From an uncultured Alphaproteobacteria bacterium (GTDB lineage Bacteria; Pseudomonadota; Alphaproteobacteria; Micropepsales; Micropepsaceae), in NCBI GenBank assembly GCA_903862715.1, contig CAIOYY010000060.1, forward strand, positions 1 to 42,556: a stretch of 42,556 nucleotides of DNA. The letters run 5' to 3'. The first letter of the stretch is position 1. Every line of letters begins with the position of its first letter. Of this stretch, positions 32,591 to 40,449 are shown piece after piece. The notes under the pieces were generated by a model. The model was given only the letters and a program-made list of their open reading frames with translations. It was not told the origin of the DNA and did not search any database. Both the position numbers and the translations under genes were made by a program.

Positions 32591-33085
32591 AAGCGGTGGA
32601 GTCGTCGGCGATACGGTGGGCGGTATGTTGTCCGACAGCATCAATCGCCGCACCGGCAATATCCGTCTCGCGCGGCTCTCGATCATTGTACTCGGTTCGT
32701 CGGCGCGTTTCTGTCGCTGCTGCCGTTATTGTTCGCGCGCGATGTCGCGCTGGCCGCGCTGTGCCTGTCGGCGGGCTTCTTCTTTGCTGAACTCATTATC
32801 GGACCCATCTGGGCCATCCCCATGGACATCGCGCCGAAATATGCCGGAACGGCGTCAGGCCTGATGAATACGGGTTCCGCGCTCGCGATCATCGTGTCGC
32901 CGCTCGCCACCGGCTACCTCATCGATCTCACCGGAAGCTATGACCTTCCGTTTCTCGTATTGATGGGCTTCCTCGTGGTCGGCGTCACCACGTCGTTCCT
33001 GATGCACCCCGAAAAACCGTTCGAGGAAGTGGGGGGCGGCCAGCGGCGAAGTGATCCATTCTGGCGCCGCCGTCGTAACACATAG
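32591..33085 (+). pseudogene. Truncated and frameshifted MFS transporter, C-terminal fragment
   Basis: After the junction, the sequence reads GVVGDTVGGMLSDSI and RRTGNIRLARLSIIVLG in the aminotransferase frame, then FVGAFLSLLPLLFARD through SGLMNTGSALAII and LIDLTGSYDLPFLVL in the -1 frame. One missing base near 32694 (IIVLG to FVGAFL) restores a continuous transporter of the anion:cation symporter-type MFS. Only the last half of the transporter is present. Joined with the aminotransferase fragment it is a deletion chimera that cannot make either protein. Confidence 0.78.
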
Positions 33086-33134
33086 AATTCACGCGCGTTT
33101 TGTCGCGCGTTTGCCTCCGAATTTGCGAGATGCC

Positions 33135-34448
33135 ATGGCGCGCCCCTCTTCACCTTCCCGGCCGTCCACTGTGTCCTATGCGCGTTACGGGGCGCTCGGC
33201 CTGCCTCTGGCGTTCATCAGTATCCCTCTCTATGTCCACGTTCCCGCTTTCTATGCCGCCGAAACCGGGGTGGGTCTTGCAACCATAGGCCTTATTCTGC
33301 TCGCCGTTCGCATCCTCGACATGGTTGCGGATCCCATTATTGGCAGCCTCAGCGACCGTCATCCGTCCGGACGCAAGCTCATCATGGCCTTGGCCGTTCC
33401 GCTGCTGGCTGTCTCCTATTTCCTGCTCTTCACGCCGCCTGAGGTTTTCGGCGCCACGGCCACATCATGGTGGCTCGCGCTCACCCTTGTTGCCGTTTAT
33501 GCCGGCTACAGTGCTCTCACCATCAATTACTACGCGATGGGCGTTGCCTTGGCTCCGTCTTCGCACGACCACACGCGCATCGCCCTGTGGCGTGAGGCCG
33601 CCATGCTTGTCGGCGTTCTGCTGGCGTCGCTTTTGCCGCCACTTCTGTCGGGGGCCCTCGATTCAAAGGAAGCTTATCGGGCGACAGGTCTGGTTCTCGC
33701 TTTGCTTCTGCCGCTAGCGGCAATCGCCACGTTAACACTGCCGGTGGAACGGGGGCGGCAGCCGCCCGTTCGCGCGCGCTTTATTTTCCCCATCGGGCTT
33801 CTTCGCATGCCGCGTGTGCGCTGGGCGCTTCTCGTGACATTCTTCAATGCCTTTCCCGTCGCCGTAACCTCGACGCTCTTTCTCTTTTTTGTCGCTGACG
33901 TGCTCGTCGCGCCCGCGCATTCCGGGCCCCTGCTCGCCGTTTACTTTGCGAGTGCCGTCATCGGAATGCCCTTCTGGTCGCGCCTTAGTCGAATCTACGG
34001 GAAAAGTTCCAGCATTCTCGTCGCCATGCTCGCTGCCGTCGTGTTCTTCGCCTGGGCGGGCCTTCTCGGCGCAGGAGATGTGCTACAGTTCTACGCAGTA
34101 TGTTTCCTCGCTGGCCTTACGCTCGGCGCCGATACCGTGCTGATGCCCTCGCTTTTTGCCGACCAGTTGGACGGCGCGCGCGACCAAAGCGGCGCGGCAT
34201 TCGGCTGGTGGCACTTTCTGAACAAGGCGGCGTTGGCATTGGCCGCCGGAATTGCACTGCCGCTCCTGGCCTTTGGCGGATATGCGCCGGAACGCGTGAA
34301 CAGTCCCGGCGCGCTGGCGCTGCTCTCGGCGTCCTATGCGCTTCTTCCCTGCGCCTGTAAGGCGTTTGCGGCTTTCATACTTTACCTTAGCCCCCTGCAC
34401 CGTCTGCCGACGGAGGGGAAGCGAACAGAAGATACGGTACCGGCATGA
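33135..34448 (+). CDS. MFS transporter, MelB/GPH-like
   Basis: A 437-residue membrane protein with about 12 hydrophobic helices. The loop LDMVADPIIGSLSDRHPSGR near the N-terminus is typical of the sodium:sugar symporter (MFS_2) branch, as is the central pair of segments around IFPIGLLRMPRVRW. The start at ATG 33135 precedes a short Ser/Pro-rich leader and the first helix; the frame is open to 33051, but that reads back into the relic. It overlaps the SDR gene by 4 bp, so the pair is one unit. The substrate is unknown; partner genes suggest a small polar or lipid-like compound. Confidence 0.83.
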   Translation: MARPSSPSRPSTVSYARYGALGLPLAFISIPLYVHVPAFYAAETGVGLATIGLILLAVRILDMVADPIIGSLSDRHPSGRKLIMALAVPLLAVSYFLLFTPPEVFGATATSWWLALTLVAVYAGYSALTINYYAMGVALAPSSHDHTRIALWREAAMLVGVLLASLLPPLLSGALDSKEAYRATGLVLALLLPLAAIATLTLPVERGRQPPVRARFIFPIGLLRMPRVRWALLVTFFNAFPVAVTSTLFLFFVADVLVAPAHSGPLLAVYFASAVIGMPFWSRLSRIYGKSSSILVAMLAAVVFFAWAGLLGAGDVLQFYAVCFLAGLTLGADTVLMPSLFADQLDGARDQSGAAFGWWHFLNKAALALAAGIALPLLAFGGYAPERVNSPGALALLSASYALLPCACKAFAAFILYLSPLHRLPTEGKRTEDTVPA

Positions 34449-35200
34449 GCGAACGGATATGGATCATCGGTGCGAGCGAGGGAATCGGCGCGGCACTTGC
34501 CTCGCGCCTTGCGCAAGACGGCCAGCGATGCGCCGTCAGCGCGCGTTCGACGGAACGCCTCGATGCACTTGCCGCGTCATTTGCTGGAAGTGGCCATCTC
34601 GCACTGCGGCTCGACGTGTCAGACAAAGCGTCGCTTGCGGCGGCCCATTCGCGTCTGGAAGCGGAGTGGGGTGGGGTGGATATGCTCATCTATTGCGCGG
34701 GTGCCTATGAGCCCATGAGCGCGAAGGACATGGATATGAAAAGCGTCGAGACCATGATCGACACCAATCTTACCGGCGCGTTCCGCGCCGTGGCGGTCGT
34801 CCTTCCCGCCATGCTGGCTCGAAATGCAGGGCGCATCGTTCTCATGGGAAGCGTCGCGGGATATAGGGGGCTGGGCAATGCGATGGGCTACGGGGCAAGC
34901 AAGGCGGGAATCAATCACTTCGCAGAAAATCTGACCTGCGATCTGTCGGATACGGCGATAAGGGTTCAGCTCGTCTGTCCCGGATTTGTGCGCACCCGGC
35001 TCACCGAGAAAAACAGCTTCAACATGCCGCTTCTGATGAGCGCCGAGACGGCTGCGGACGCTGTTGTTAAAGGCCTGTCGTCCCGCTCGTTCGAAATTCA
35101 CTTCCCGAAAAGGCTCTCTCTCTTCCTGAAATTCCTCAGCGTGCTCCCCGCGCCACTATATTTCTTCCTGCTACGCTCTCTTATCGGCACAAAAAAATAG
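34445..35200 (+). CDS. Short-chain dehydrogenase/reductase
   Basis: A 251-residue SDR-family oxidoreductase with a Rossmann fold. The NAD(P) loop is GASEGIGAAL at residues about 8-17; the catalytic pair lies in YGASKAG, with the serine in LMGSVAGY. The C-terminal segment FLKFLSVLPAPLYFFLLRSL is hydrophobic and suggests membrane association. The start overlaps the MFS gene by 4 bp, so they probably act together. The oxidised substrate cannot be told from sequence. A terminator follows at the stop codon. Confidence 0.85.
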   Translation: MSERIWIIGASEGIGAALASRLAQDGQRCAVSARSTERLDALAASFAGSGHLALRLDVSDKASLAAAHSRLEAEWGGVDMLIYCAGAYEPMSAKDMDMKSVETMIDTNLTGAFRAVAVVLPAMLARNAGRIVLMGSVAGYRGLGNAMGYGASKAGINHFAENLTCDLSDTAIRVQLVCPGFVRTRLTEKNSFNMPLLMSAETAADAVVKGLSSRSFEIHFPKRLSLFLKFLSVLPAPLYFFLLRSLIGTKK

Positions 35201-35227
35201 CCCGGAGATCGAAGACCTCCGGGCTAT
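35191..35227. terminator. Bidirectional terminator between the SDR and metallo-beta-lactamase-fold genes
   Basis: Arms ATAGCCCGGAG (35197-35207) and CTCCGGGCTAT (35217-35227) form an 11-bp stem with a 9-base loop. The A-run (35191-35197) on the left acts as the U-tract for the minus-strand gene; the plus side has a weak CTTTG tail. The SDR stop TAG lies inside the stem. Confidence 0.85.
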
Positions 35228-35250
35228 GCCTTTGATACGAAAAAATACCT

Positions 35251-36144
35251 TTAGTCGCGCGTGCCGTGCGTCAGCACGTAATGCATATCGCGGGCGAAGC
35301 GTTCCGGCGTTCTGCCGCCGCCCCATTTTTCGTCATACTGGCCGCTGGGTTTCGCCGCGATGATTTCGTCGATGGTTTTACCCTCGGCGATCAGCGCCGA
35401 CACATTCGCCGCCACGGTTTCGATAATGTCACGCCATTCCTGCAATTCGGCGCGGCCGACCACCGGGCCCTGCCACGGGATGACTTTGGTATTCTCGTCG
35501 GCCCGCGCGATCACGGCGTCGAGCGCCGCCACGAACCCTTCCGGATCGTAAACGCCCGCATAGGCCGGATATTCCAGAAGGCCGCCTGCGAAAATGACAT
35601 TGGAATTGTCGTAATAGAGCACGAGATCGGAATCGGTGTGTGCGTCGGGATAGTGGACAATCTCGACCGTCTCATCGCCCCAATGGATCACCGCGCCGTC
35701 CTTCACCGTTACCATCGGCAGAAATTCCGGCGCCTGCGCCGGCAGCTGCACCTGGTTCGTGACGGGGTTCACCTGATCCTCGCTCATGCGGATGCGAGTG
35801 TTCTCATGCGACAGCGTCACCGCGCCATGTTCGTGGAAGAATTTGTTTCCGCCGATATGGTCGCCGTGCCAATGCGTGTTGATGATCAGTTCCACCGGCG
35901 CGGGCGAAACGGTCGCGATAATGTTGCGCAGATTTTCCGCATTGCGTTCGAAATTCGTTTCCGACAGCAGGATGCGCTCGTCATCGACCAGAAACACGCT
36001 GTTGCGATTTTCGAACAGTGCAATATGGACATTGCCCGCCACCGGGAAGGTACGGCCAAGATCGGGCTCGCGCGGTTCTTCCGCGGCAAAGGCGGTCGAG
36101 GCAAGCAGCATCGCGGTCGCGGCGCTGATGAGAATTTTTTTCAT
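35251..36144 (-). CDS. Exported metallo-beta-lactamase-fold protein with altered metal site
   Basis: A 297-residue protein with a Sec signal peptide (MKKILISAATAMLLASTAFA). The fold motif HWHGDHIGG (His91, His93, Asp95, His96) and His169 in YPDAHTDSD are retained. The usual GD motif reads FAGGLLEYP (185-193), so the bridging Asp is Gly, and the usual PGHGP motif reads PWQGPVVG (223-230), so the last His is Gln. It may bind one metal ion or none, or use other ligands. It follows the HbpS-like gene on the minus strand by 62 bp; its own start has a good GGAG site. Function is unknown; the family includes hydrolases and oxidoreductases. Confidence 0.83.
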   Translation of the reverse strand: MKKILISAATAMLLASTAFAAEEPREPDLGRTFPVAGNVHIALFENRNSVFLVDDERILLSETNFERNAENLRNIIATVSPAPVELIINTHWHGDHIGGNKFFHEHGAVTLSHENTRIRMSEDQVNPVTNQVQLPAQAPEFLPMVTVKDGAVIHWGDETVEIVHYPDAHTDSDLVLYYDNSNVIFAGGLLEYPAYAGVYDPEGFVAALDAVIARADENTKVIPWQGPVVGRAELQEWRDIIETVAANVSALIAEGKTIDEIIAAKPSGQYDEKWGGGRTPERFARDMHYVLTHGTRD

Positions 36145-36206
36145 AATCGTCTCCGTCCCAATTCTTATTTTAGACCGCGATGATAACCCGCGTCGCGGCG
36201 CCGTTC

Positions 36207-36725
36207 CTAGTTCGCGCCCGCGTCGAGCTGTGCCTGCACGGCCTCGATGCCTGCGAGCGCGCAGGTGGCGTCCTGGCCCATGCCCGCGCCCGATACGCCG
36301 ATGCCGCCGATCACTTCTTCACCGACCTTCACCGGAAAACCGCCCTGCTGGCCCGCCATATCGGGAAGCATCAGCTGCAATTGCGGTCCCACTTCGCCGC
36401 GTTCCCAGCCTTCGCCGAAGGTCGCGGAGGGACGGCGAAAGGTCATCGCCGTATAGGCTTTGCGGAAACTGTTCACGAAGGTGTGCACGCCCGAATCTTC
36501 GCCGCGATAGGCGACCAGCGTATCGCCCGCGCTGTCCACTACATGCACCGACACGCTGTAGTTCAATCCGGCGCAGGTCGTCTGCGCCACATTCGCCATG
36601 GTCTTCGCCATTTCGACGGGGATGGAATGGCGGGTCAGCACCTGTGCATTTACGGCGGAAATCGTCACGACGCTGGAGGTTGCGAGCAACGCGGCGGCGG
36701 CATAACGGAACATCGTGGAAGGCAT
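36207..36725 (-). CDS. Secreted GlcG/HbpS-like protein
   Basis: A 172-residue protein with a signal peptide (about 1-27, AAALLATSSVVTISAVNAQ region) and a GlcG/HbpS-type domain: SVSVHVVDSAGDTLVAYRGE near 57-76, a KAYTAMTFRRPS segment and GGFPVKVGEEVIGGIGVSG near 130-150. HbpS-type members bind heme or cofactors; GlcG is of uncertain role. GGAGAGAAAC before the ATG at 36725 fixes the start over an upstream ATG. It lies 62 bp upstream of the metallo-beta-lactamase-fold gene and may share a transcript with it. Confidence 0.8.
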   Translation of the reverse strand: MPSTMFRYAAAALLATSSVVTISAVNAQVLTRHSIPVEMAKTMANVAQTTCAGLNYSVSVHVVDSAGDTLVAYRGEDSGVHTFVNSFRKAYTAMTFRRPSATFGEGWERGEVGPQLQLMLPDMAGQQGGFPVKVGEEVIGGIGVSGAGMGQDATCALAGIEAVQAQLDAGAN

Positions 36726-36824
36726 GTTTCTCTCCGGTGTTTTTTGATGGGCTGTTTTGTCGGGACGAAGTCCTAACACAGGCGGGGCCGTCCCGCCCAC
36801 ACCCGGAGGGTCATTGATCTGGCC

Positions 36825-37250
36825 TCAATCGTCGTCGCGCCGCGTTCGTTCGCGTTTCACATCCGCGCGGGCGGCCTTGTCGGCCCGACGACGCTGCTTT
36901 GCGGCATAGCTGGGCCGGGTCTTCATGCGTGGCTTGGGCGTCATCGCCGCCTCGGCCAGCAGCGCGACGAGGCGGGCGCGCGCGTCCGCACGGTTGCGCT
37001 CCTGGGTACGAAAGCGTTGGGCGACAATCACCAGAACGCCATCCTTGGTCAGTCTGCGCCCCGCAAGTGTCTTCAGACACGCGCGTAAGGCCTCGGGCAG
37101 CGAGGGCGACCCCATGGCGTCGAACCGGATCTGTACGGCGGTCGCGACCTTGTTGACGTTCTGTCCGCCAGGGCCGGAGGCCTGAACGAAGGTTTCTGCA
37201 ATCTCGTCCTCGTCGATGGCGATGCCGGGGGTGATTTGAATCTGCGTCAT
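36825..37250 (-). CDS. arfB: Alternative ribosome-rescue factor, peptidyl-tRNA hydrolase (ArfB)
   Basis: A 141-residue release-factor-like protein. The catalytic GGQ is at 28-30 within SGPGGQNVNKVATAV, and the C-terminal tail is basic (SYAAKQRRRADKAAR to the end), the part that enters the mRNA channel of stalled ribosomes. It frees ribosomes stuck without a stop codon. The start ATG 37250 gives the family's N-terminal strand; the longer frame to 37703 is antisense to yaiI. It is divergent from yaiI by about 30 bp. Confidence 0.92.
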   Translation of the reverse strand: MTQIQITPGIAIDEDEIAETFVQASGPGGQNVNKVATAVQIRFDAMGSPSLPEALRACLKTLAGRRLTKDGVLVIVAQRFRTQERNRADARARLVALLAEAAMTPKPRMKTRPSYAAKQRRRADKAARADVKRERTRRDDD

Positions 37251-37283
37251 GCTGTGCCACTTAAAGTCGTGGAATGAGGAAGC

Positions 37284-37796
37284 ATGCCGGTGCCAGACTC
37301 GCAATCGCCTTCGTCGCAACTGCCTGACCCATCGGTCGAAATTTTTGTCGATGCCGATGCCTGTCCGGTCAAGGAAGAGATCGAGCGGGTCGCCACCCGG
37401 CATGGCCTGAAAGTGTACATCATCAGCAATGGGGGCCTGCGCCCGAGTCCCAATACGCTTGTCCGGAATGTAACCGTTCCCGCCGGTGCGGACATCGCCG
37501 ATGACTGGATAGCCGATCATATCACCGAACGGGATATCGCCGTCACCGCCGACATTCCGCTGGCCTCGCGCTGCCTGAAGAAGAACGCGATGGTGCTTGG
37601 CCCCAACGGCAAGCCCTTTACGGTCGAAGGTATCGGCATGGCGCTCGGCATGCGCGATCTGCATCGCCATTTGCGAGAAGTCACTGGCGGCCAGACCTTT
37701 CATGCCGGCTTCACAAAAGAAGACCGCTCGCGCTTTCTGGGCGCGCTCGAAAACGCGGTGCAGGCCGCCAAGCGACGCCTGCCGCGAAAGGCCTGA
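37284..37796 (+). CDS. YaiI/YqxD (DUF188) family protein
   Basis: A 170-residue cytoplasmic protein of PIN-like fold in a widely conserved family. Family marks are IFVDADACPVKEEI at 17-30, the ISNGG segment, GADIADDWIADHI near 70, VTADIPLASRCLKK and ALGMRDLHRHLREVTGG in the C-terminal half. Function is not established; the fold suggests a nuclease. It starts about 30 bp from arfB on the opposite strand. Confidence 0.85.
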   Translation: MPVPDSQSPSSQLPDPSVEIFVDADACPVKEEIERVATRHGLKVYIISNGGLRPSPNTLVRNVTVPAGADIADDWIADHITERDIAVTADIPLASRCLKKNAMVLGPNGKPFTVEGIGMALGMRDLHRHLREVTGGQTFHAGFTKEDRSRFLGALENAVQAAKRRLPRKA

Positions 37797-37830
37797 TCAA
37801 AGCCCGATTCTATCTTACCCCACCCCGCCT

Positions 37831-38193
37831 CTATGGCGGTGGAAGATCGGCGTAGACGGCGAGGGGACCGGTCAGATTGCGCTCGCGGGCAAGGCCCGGC
37901 ACGGCAATATAGGCCGTCCAGGTCGTACCGTCGGGGCTGCAATAAACCAGAAACTCACCGCGTGGATCGAGCGGACCGTTCGACATTTCCGAAGGGCGAT
38001 AGACCATCGTTTCGCATCCCCGAACATTATGATCGGTCAGGACGCGATCGATGGGAGCGCTGCGGGTTTCAACCCATGGATCGGGAAAGCGATCGCGGGT
38101 GGAAGGCTCGCAGCCATACAGTGAGAAAGACAACGCAACCAACGCTAAGGCGCCCAGTTTACGCGCGGCGGCCTTATGGAAAAACTCTGACAT
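37831..38193 (-). CDS. Hypothetical lipoprotein
   Basis: A 120-residue protein with an N-terminal hydrophobic segment (about 12-27) ending in the lipobox LYGC, with lipidated Cys28, so it should be an outer-membrane or inner-membrane lipoprotein. The mature part (Pro-rich start RFPDPWVETRSA, then FLVYCSPDGTTW) is about 90 residues and unrecognised. It is convergent with yaiI and divergent from the propeller lipoprotein. Confidence 0.72.
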   Translation of the reverse strand: MSEFFHKAAARKLGALALVALSFSLYGCEPSTRDRFPDPWVETRSAPIDRVLTDHNVRGCETMVYRPSEMSNGPLDPRGEFLVYCSPDGTTWTAYIAVPGLARERNLTGPLAVYADLPPP

Positions 38194-38504
38194 ACGAGTT
38201 CCCTCCCCAGACGAGGCCAGAACCAGACGCTATCAGATTCCCTATGTCGTTTCGATGTACTTTTGCGCGGGCCGCTCCCGCTCGGATGATTTTGCCGGAC
38301 TCCGCACTGCTTCGATTGTTTGCGTTGCGTCAGCGTTGGAAGGCAAACAATTTCCTGCACTTAGAATTGATGCGACGCCTTCCGCGAGATGCTCCGTTGC
38401 GGCGCACCATAAATGGACGCGCAAAGATATATTTTCGCCAGTGATAAATGTAATGTCCCGCCGGGGATCGCCCGGCGAACGGGTGGTTGAACGGGAGGAT
38501 GGAA
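38194..38504. promoter_or_regulatory. Divergent region between two lipoprotein genes, with two dyads
   Basis: This 311-bp gap must carry promoters for both flanking genes. It contains a 9-bp perfect inverted repeat, ATTGTTTGC (38315-38323) and GCAAACAAT (38343-38351), and a hairpin CGCCGGG (38459-38465) with CCCGGCG (38471-38477) just upstream of the propeller gene's ribosome site. I see no sure -35/-10 pair. The open frames across it look like noise. Confidence 0.45.
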
Positions 38505-39725
38505 ATGCGTTTTGGTTTGACGACAGGATTCGCGGTCGCGGTTTCGCTGATCGCACTGACTGGATGTGAAGAACCGGCACAGACAAATGCAGCGGCGGCA
38601 GCGCCGGAGGTCACCGCCGAAGCCGCGCCGGAAGCCGCCGCCGCTGGCGGCATGGAAAGATGGGCAACCGGCATACCGACCTATCACGTCGATGCTGACT
38701 GGCCGAAGCCATTGCCGAACAAATGGATCATCCAATCGGTGACGGGCGTGTTCGTCGATCCGGAAGACAATATCTGGATCCTCAATCGCCCCGAGGCGAT
38801 CAACGGCGACGAAATGGACGCCGAAGCCAATCCGCCGATTTCCGAATGCTGCGTGCGTGCACCCGCGGTTCTAAAATTCAATCAGGAGGGCGACCTTCTT
38901 TCGTCCTGGGGAACCGCTCCCTATCCCGAAGGCTGGCCGACATCGCCGCATACGATCTTCACCGACCGAGACGGTAATGTCTGGATCGCTGGTTCGCAGG
39001 CGGGCGATACACTGCTGAAATTCACGCCGGACGGCCAGCTTCTGTCTGACTTCGGTCATCGCGGTCCGACATTCGATGGACCTGCCGGACAGCAGCCGCA
39101 GGACAATCAGCAGACCGATCTTCTGCTGCGCGGTGTCGCCAGTGCCGATCTCGATGAGGATGCACGCGAAATTTACGTCGCCGACGGCTATCTGAACAAA
39201 CGAGTGATGGTCTATGACCTCGATACCGGTGCGTTCAAGCGCGGCTGGGGTGCCTATGGCGCGGCGCTCGCCGACATTCCGAATGAACATTATCCGCCGC
39301 GTACGCCGACCGACGAACCGCGCCCGCATTTCAGCACGGTGCATTGCGTGCAATTGTCGAATGACGGCCTTGTCTATGTCTGCGACCGCGTCGGTAATCG
39401 CATTCAGGTCTTCCAGAAAGACGGCACCTTCGTGAAGGAATTCGTTGTTCATCCCGAAACGCTGAATCGCGGCACGGCGGGGCAGGTCTCGTTCTCGCCC
39501 GATCCGGAACAGCGTTATATTTTCCTGTCCGACATCCAGAACAGCGTCGTGTGGATTCTCAGCCGTGAAACCGGCGAGATCGTTGGCCGGTTCGGTCAAC
39601 GCGGCTTCAATGCCGGTCAGTGGATGACCATGCATCTCGCCGCCGCCGATTCCGACGGCAATGTCTATACGGGGGAAGTCGGCGATGCCGGCCGCATCCA
39701 GAAATTCACGGCCGTCTGGGAATAG
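38505..39725 (+). CDS. Beta-propeller (NHL-type) lipoprotein
   Basis: A 406-residue protein with a lipoprotein signal peptide (ALTGC lipobox, Cys21), an Ala/Glu/Pro linker (about 25-55) and a six-bladed-propeller body. Repeated blade motifs include GVFVDPEDNIWILNRPE, TIFTDRDGNVWIAGSQAGD, REIYVADGYLNKRVMVYD, GLVYVCDRVGNRIQVF and AADSDGNVYTGEVGDAGRIQKF. Such NHL propellers often bind ligands or act as dehydrogenase/lyase-like enzymes; none is evident here. ATG 38505 follows GGGAGG at 6 bases and is chosen over 38499. A strong terminator follows. Confidence 0.83.
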   Translation: MRFGLTTGFAVAVSLIALTGCEEPAQTNAAAAAPEVTAEAAPEAAAAGGMERWATGIPTYHVDADWPKPLPNKWIIQSVTGVFVDPEDNIWILNRPEAINGDEMDAEANPPISECCVRAPAVLKFNQEGDLLSSWGTAPYPEGWPTSPHTIFTDRDGNVWIAGSQAGDTLLKFTPDGQLLSDFGHRGPTFDGPAGQQPQDNQQTDLLLRGVASADLDEDAREIYVADGYLNKRVMVYDLDTGAFKRGWGAYGAALADIPNEHYPPRTPTDEPRPHFSTVHCVQLSNDGLVYVCDRVGNRIQVFQKDGTFVKEFVVHPETLNRGTAGQVSFSPDPEQRYIFLSDIQNSVVWILSRETGEIVGRFGQRGFNAGQWMTMHLAAADSDGNVYTGEVGDAGRIQKFTAVWE

Positions 39726-39750
39726 CATTTCTTTTTAGGAATGTGAGAAA

Positions 39751-39779
39751 GGCCTCGCCCAAACGGGCGGGGCCATTTT
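39751..39779. terminator. Strong terminator between the propeller and DUF938 genes
   Basis: A 10-bp GC-rich stem (39751-39760 with 39765-39774) and AAAC loop is followed by ATTTTC on the plus strand and preceded by GAGAAA, so it can act both ways between these convergent genes. Confidence 0.85.
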
Positions 39780-40394
39780 CTATTCAGTGCGCCGCAGAAC
39801 GATGGCGAGATTGTTCGCGGGCATTGGAATAATTTCCTCGGCGCGAAAGCCATTCGCGATCGCAAGCGGCAGAACATCGGTGTCGAGGCAGCGCAGGCCC
39901 CATCGTGGATTGCGCGCTTTCAGTCCCTTGTCGAATTCCGCATTGGAGGGCGCGGTGTGTTCACCCTGCCTTTTATATGGCCCGTAGAGAACCAGCGGCG
40001 CGTTCGCCGGCAGAACGCGTGCGGCGCCTTCGATGAGGCCGATGGCGGCTTCCCATGGCGCGATGTGAATCATGTTGCAGCACAGAATCGCGTCGGCATG
40101 GTGAAGCGGCCAGGGGTCCTGCGTATCGAGGACCAGTGCGGCAAGTATATTCATCGCGCGGCTTTCCCGCGCATAGAGGTCGATATCGTTCAGTTTGTCA
40201 GCGCTGACATCGCTCGGCTGCCACAGGAGGTCGGGTGATAGGCGCGGTGCGAAATAGGCAACGTGTTCGCCTGTCCCGCTGGCGATTTCCAGAACGATCC
40301 CCTTTGCAGGCAATACGCGCTGCAGAATTTCGAGAATAGGTTCTCGGTTGCGTAAGGTCGCGGGCGCATGCGCGCGGGGCGTGCCGGTTGTCAT
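39780..40394 (-). CDS. DUF938 family SAM-dependent methyltransferase-like protein
   Basis: A 204-residue class I methyltransferase-fold protein of the DUF938 family. Marks are RNREPILEILQRVLP at the start, the SAM loop VLEIASGTGEHVAYFAP, LLWQPSDVS, ILCCNMIHIAPWEA and LVLYGPYKRQGEHTAPSNAEFD near the C-terminal third. The family has no agreed substrate. ATG 40394 is chosen since upstream in-frame sequence is antisense-like and unrelated. It lies downstream of the amidohydrolase lipoprotein on the same strand, 55 bp apart. Confidence 0.85.
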   Translation of the reverse strand: MTTGTPRAHAPATLRNREPILEILQRVLPAKGIVLEIASGTGEHVAYFAPRLSPDLLWQPSDVSADKLNDIDLYARESRAMNILAALVLDTQDPWPLHHADAILCCNMIHIAPWEAAIGLIEGAARVLPANAPLVLYGPYKRQGEHTAPSNAEFDKGLKARNPRWGLRCLDTDVLPLAIANGFRAEEIIPMPANNLAIVLRRTE

Positions 40395-40449
40395 CCCGCC
40401 GAGTGTAAAGCAATCCGCCGCCGGAATGCGAGAAGCAGGTAACGCATTG

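Noticed and set aside
36811-37260. Alternative minus-strand frame covering arfB
   Set aside because: Arg-rich shadow of the real arfB frame, which has the GGQ motif and a basic tail.
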